Source: Staphylococcus coagulans
GTDB lineage: Bacteria; Bacillota; Bacilli; Staphylococcales; Staphylococcaceae
NCBI RefSeq assembly: GCF_002901995.1
Contig: NZ_PPQN01000034.1
Location: 1 to 44,048, forward strand
Length of the DNA stretch: 44,048 nucleotides
Reading direction: 5' to 3'
The notes below the pieces were generated by a model. It did not search any database. It was not told the origin of the DNA and worked only from the letters and a program-made list of their open reading frames with translations. The position numbers and the translations under genes are program-made. Positions 41,672-44,048 of the stretch are shown in pieces (position 1 is the first letter of the stretch; each line of letters begins with the position of its first letter).

Positions 41672-42307
41672 ATGACAGATTCAGTCATTACAATAAAAGA
41701 TGAGCATATCATAGAAAATGTAATTAATAAATCACGATTTATTGCACATATCAAACCTGTGCAAGATGAATCAGAAGCAAAAGCATTTATTGAGACCAAA
41801 AAGAAAGAACACCGTGAAGCCACACACAATTGTTCAGCATATACAATTGGGGATACCATGTTAATTCAAAAAGCAAATGACGATGGTGAACCTAGTGGTA
41901 CAGCAGGTGTCCCTATGTTAGAAATGTTAAAAAAACTGGAGGTTCATAATGCAGCGGTCGTTGTTACACGTTATTTTGGAGGCATTAAATTAGGTACGGG
42001 CGGTCTGATTCGTGCATATGGTGGCGCAGTGAGAGATGTCATCCAAGATATTGGACGTGTTACTTTAAAGCCTGCGATTCCAACACGACTATCAATTGCA
42101 TATGAACTGACAGGTAAATTTGAGCACGAACTTCAAAGTACCAACTTCATATTAATAGACACAAATTATACGGATCAAGTTACATATCATATCGATGTGT
42201 TAGAAGAAGATTACGATGCGTATATTCAATTTGTAAACCAACATACGCAAGGCAAGTTCACCATGGAAGAAGACCCTGTTAAACGTTTGCCTTTCGATAT
42301 CGATTAA
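41672..42307 (+). CDS. YigZ/IMPACT family protein
   Basis: A 211-residue protein of the UPF0029/IMPACT family. The N-terminal domain has KSRFIAHIKPVQDESEAKAFIE, THNCSAYTIGD, DDGEPSGTAGVPMLEML and the family signature TRYFGGIKLGTGGLIRAYGGAV. A C-terminal EF-G domain IV-like ferredoxin fold follows. The function in bacteria is not established; the fold hints at nucleic acid or ribosome binding. The ATG at 41672 is 6 bases after AAAGGGTG; an in-frame GTG at 41663 overlaps that site. It is one of only a few plus-strand genes here. Confidence 0.88.
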   Translation: MTDSVITIKDEHIIENVINKSRFIAHIKPVQDESEAKAFIETKKKEHREATHNCSAYTIGDTMLIQKANDDGEPSGTAGVPMLEMLKKLEVHNAAVVVTRYFGGIKLGTGGLIRAYGGAVRDVIQDIGRVTLKPAIPTRLSIAYELTGKFEHELQSTNFILIDTNYTDQVTYHIDVLEEDYDAYIQFVNQHTQGKFTMEEDPVKRLPFDID

Positions 42308-42369
42308 CGAATGACTTCAAAAATCAATTTACCCTTCCATGACTGGTGTAAAATCATTGATGCATTCAT
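42304..42369 (-). CDS. Possible 21-residue peptide downstream of the tagO terminator
   Basis: On the minus strand an ideal AAAGGAGG lies 6 bases before ATG 42369. The frame of 21 codons (MNASMILHQSWKG.., ending ..FEVIR) stops at 42304-42306 within the end of the YigZ gene on the other strand. It begins right after the tagO terminator, so it would be made only by read-through or from an unseen promoter. It may be chance. Confidence 0.25.
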   Translation of the reverse strand: MNASMILHQSWKGKLIFEVIR

Positions 42370-42391
42370 CCTCAACCTCCTTTCATGAAAA

Positions 42392-42430
42392 CAAACAAAA
42401 ACGGGAGTGGGCATTACTCCCAATCCCGTT
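42392..42430. terminator. Terminator between tagO and the YigZ gene, mainly for tagO
   Basis: ACGGGATTGGGAGTA.. pairs with ..CCCACTCCCGT, followed by TTTTTGTTTGTTTT on the minus strand. The plus strand has a poorer T-tail but the hairpin could also serve the YigZ gene. Confidence 0.8.
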
Positions 42431-42573
42431 GTAACTTGTTTATGAACAAACGAACTTCGTTGAATTAAGTTTTAAAAATTTAATACTTGATTAATTAAAG
42501 GCGCTTCATCTTCTTAATACTAAATCCATTCTTAAGATTCTGTCGTAAAAATGGATTTGAAAAGACTACACTA

Positions 42574-43623
42574 TTATCTACTCTCTTTTCGTTTTGAAAT
42601 TAAGTTAAGTAATGGTCGATAATCATCGTCAATTAACCCAGTAAACTCGACAATCAACTCAATTGTAACCACAATCAAAATAATCATTAAGAATACGCCC
42701 CATGGTTGTGATAAGTATAAAATAATACTTACAACACTAAACATGAAAGCGATGGAATAAATGAGTATGACGGTTTGACGGTGTGTATAACCTAAGTCCA
42801 ACAGTTTATGATGGAGGTGCGATTTATCTGCTTGCATAATATGTTGTCCTTTTTTCACACGACGAATCATTGCAAATAAAGTATCAATGAACGGTACAGC
42901 TAAAATGACTATCGGGAAAAACAAGGATATAAATGTAATATTTTTAAAACCAAGTAATGACACAAAGCCAATAATAAAGCCAATCAATAACGCCCCGCTA
43001 TCCCCTAAAAATATTTTTGCCGGGTGGAAGTTGAATACGAGGAAACCGAGTAGTGAACCAATTAATACACTACAAATCATGATGATAAAGATATTACCTT
43101 GTAAGATGGCAATAAATGCAATCGTAGCTAATGCAATGACAGATACCCCTGCAGCTAGACCGTCTAAACCGTCAATAAGGTTGATGGCATTTGTAATGGC
43201 GACAATCCAAAAAATAGTAATTGGGATACCTAGCCATCCAAAATGAATCGTTGGTCCAATAGGCAAGGAAATAAAATCAATGGTCACCCCATAAGAGACA
43301 ACTACAGTTGCTGCTAATATTTGACCTATCAACTTAATAATAGGTTTAAGGTCATATAAATCATCAATCAAACCCACTAAATAAATCACAACTGAACCTA
43401 AAAGTAACGGCTTAATTTCCCTTTCAATAGGTTCTCCAAGCCATATACCAATTAAAAATGAGAGTAAAATCGCCGATCCTCCCAGCATTGAAATAGGCTT
43501 AGTGTGGATCTTACGGAAATTAGGCTTATCAACAATATCCAATTTTTTAGAAACAGCGATAACGACAGGTATAATCATCAAACTGACTATCATTGAAACG
43601 CCAATGAGTATTAAAGTATACAT
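42574..43623 (-). CDS. tagO: Undecaprenyl-phosphate GlcNAc-1-phosphate transferase (wall teichoic acid initiation)
   Basis: TagO/TarO transfers GlcNAc-1-phosphate from UDP-GlcNAc to the lipid carrier, the first step of wall teichoic acid synthesis, at the inner face of the membrane. The 349 residues have about ten or eleven membrane helices. They carry the polyprenyl-phosphate transferase motifs LVGLIDDLYDLKP (Mg2+-binding DD), ITNAINLIDGLDGLAAG, HPAKIFLGDSGALLIGF and the basic-histidine loop ADKSHLHHKLLDLGYTHRQ. It is the target of tunicamycin and tarocin. Start ATG 43623 with GAAGGTGA. It is single and reads away from a long upstream region. Confidence 0.95.
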   Translation of the reverse strand: MYTLILIGVSMIVSLMIIPVVIAVSKKLDIVDKPNFRKIHTKPISMLGGSAILLSFLIGIWLGEPIEREIKPLLLGSVVIYLVGLIDDLYDLKPIIKLIGQILAATVVVSYGVTIDFISLPIGPTIHFGWLGIPITIFWIVAITNAINLIDGLDGLAAGVSVIALATIAFIAILQGNIFIIMICSVLIGSLLGFLVFNFHPAKIFLGDSGALLIGFIIGFVSLLGFKNITFISLFFPIVILAVPFIDTLFAMIRRVKKGQHIMQADKSHLHHKLLDLGYTHRQTVILIYSIAFMFSVVSIILYLSQPWGVFLMIILIVVTIELIVEFTGLIDDDYRPLLNLISKRKESR

Positions 43624-44048
43624 CAGTTCACCTTCAATAAATGAAAATTTTCTTTATTAATATTCGACAAACAACAGCATATTTATAATGAGCTACCTTT
43701 AGAAAGTTTAACATAAAGAATGAACTGTACTAAAACATAAATAAAAGTTAGAATGCTTTGTATAAGACAATCTAGAAGTTAGAACCAACATTCATCTTTT
43801 ATAAACTTCAAACGGTAAATTGCGCACACTTGTAAAGCGCATACGTCATCTTATGCGCGATTGCGCTTTTAGCATGAATTAAATAATCATACGTTTTATT
43901 TTAAAATAAAACTATTTGCATTAAAATCTATTTAAAAATGGTTTTACACGCTCAATCCTGTTATATATCCTACCATTCAAACGCTTCAAACACTTTATTA
44001 TATTATCATATATTAACATGTAAATGCCTTTAATAACATTTATAGAAG
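43624..44048. other. tagO upstream region
   Basis: No gene is supported in these 425 bases. It contains a hairpin with arms GCGCATA (43837-43843) and TATGCGC (43852-43858) flanked by AAA and followed by GCGATTGCGCTTTT on the plus strand, possibly a terminator of a gene beyond the window. A perfect 20-base palindrome (43893-43912) is also present. Confidence 0.45.
43893..43912. repeat. Perfect 20-base palindrome upstream of tagO
   Basis: The arm GTTTTATTTT is followed directly by AAAATAAAAC. Composition is nearly all A/T, so chance is more likely than for the secA palindrome. Confidence 0.5.

Overview
This window is a stretch of Staphylococcus chromosome of low GC content. The order of genes matches the conserved staphylococcal block smpB-rnr ... 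eno-gpmI-tpiA-pgk-gapA-gapR ... clpP ... whiA-yvcK-rapZ-trxB ... lgt-hprK-uvrA-uvrB-csbA ... prfB-secA-hpf-comFC-comFA-fakB1 ... tagO. Proteins are close to S. aureus versions as I remember them, but not identical. The tmRNA tag (GKTNNNLAVAA) differs from the S. aureus tag (GKSNNNFAVAA), so a non-aureus species is likely. I cannot name the species from the sequence alone. Nearly every gene lies on the minus strand, so the conventional order runs from the right end to the left.

Layout from left to right. (1) 1-1120 is the edge of an accessory region: the start of an MFS transporter, then the last codons of a tyrosine integrase and a small stop-interrupted ORF. These abut the 3' end of tmRNA, a classic integration site, so this looks like a decayed integrative element. 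(2) 1121-5540 holds ssrA, smpB, rnr, est and secG, covering ribosome rescue, RNA decay and protein export. (3) 5609-13488 holds a membrane protein and the lower glycolysis genes eno, gpmI, tpiA, pgk and gapA, with the repressor gapR and its operator. (4) 13743-17126 is a more variable interval: two small or low-complexity membrane proteins, an RsaH-like small RNA, an epimerase and an acetyltransferase. (5) 17289-26389 holds clpP with a CtsR box, tRNA-Arg(CCG), whiA-yvcK-rapZ, and the run hprK-lgt-acyltransferase-TPR-trxB. (6) 26837-33165 holds a small SHOCT-like protein, uvrA-uvrB under a LexA box, csbA and an HD-domain protein. (7) 33463-37965 holds prfB with its programmed +1 frameshift, secA and hpf. 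(8) 38030-43623 holds comFC-comFA, fakB1, a YigZ/IMPACT protein and tagO.

Most of the window is ordinary core genome. I found no convincing new multi-gene system. The items most worth a second look are the integrase remnant beside ssrA, the C-rich structured sRNA at about 15351-15472, the perfect palindromes upstream of secA and tagO, the unexplained lysine/proline/glutamate-rich membrane protein at 14244-14921, and a tiny minus-strand ORF with an ideal ribosome binding site just past the tagO terminator.
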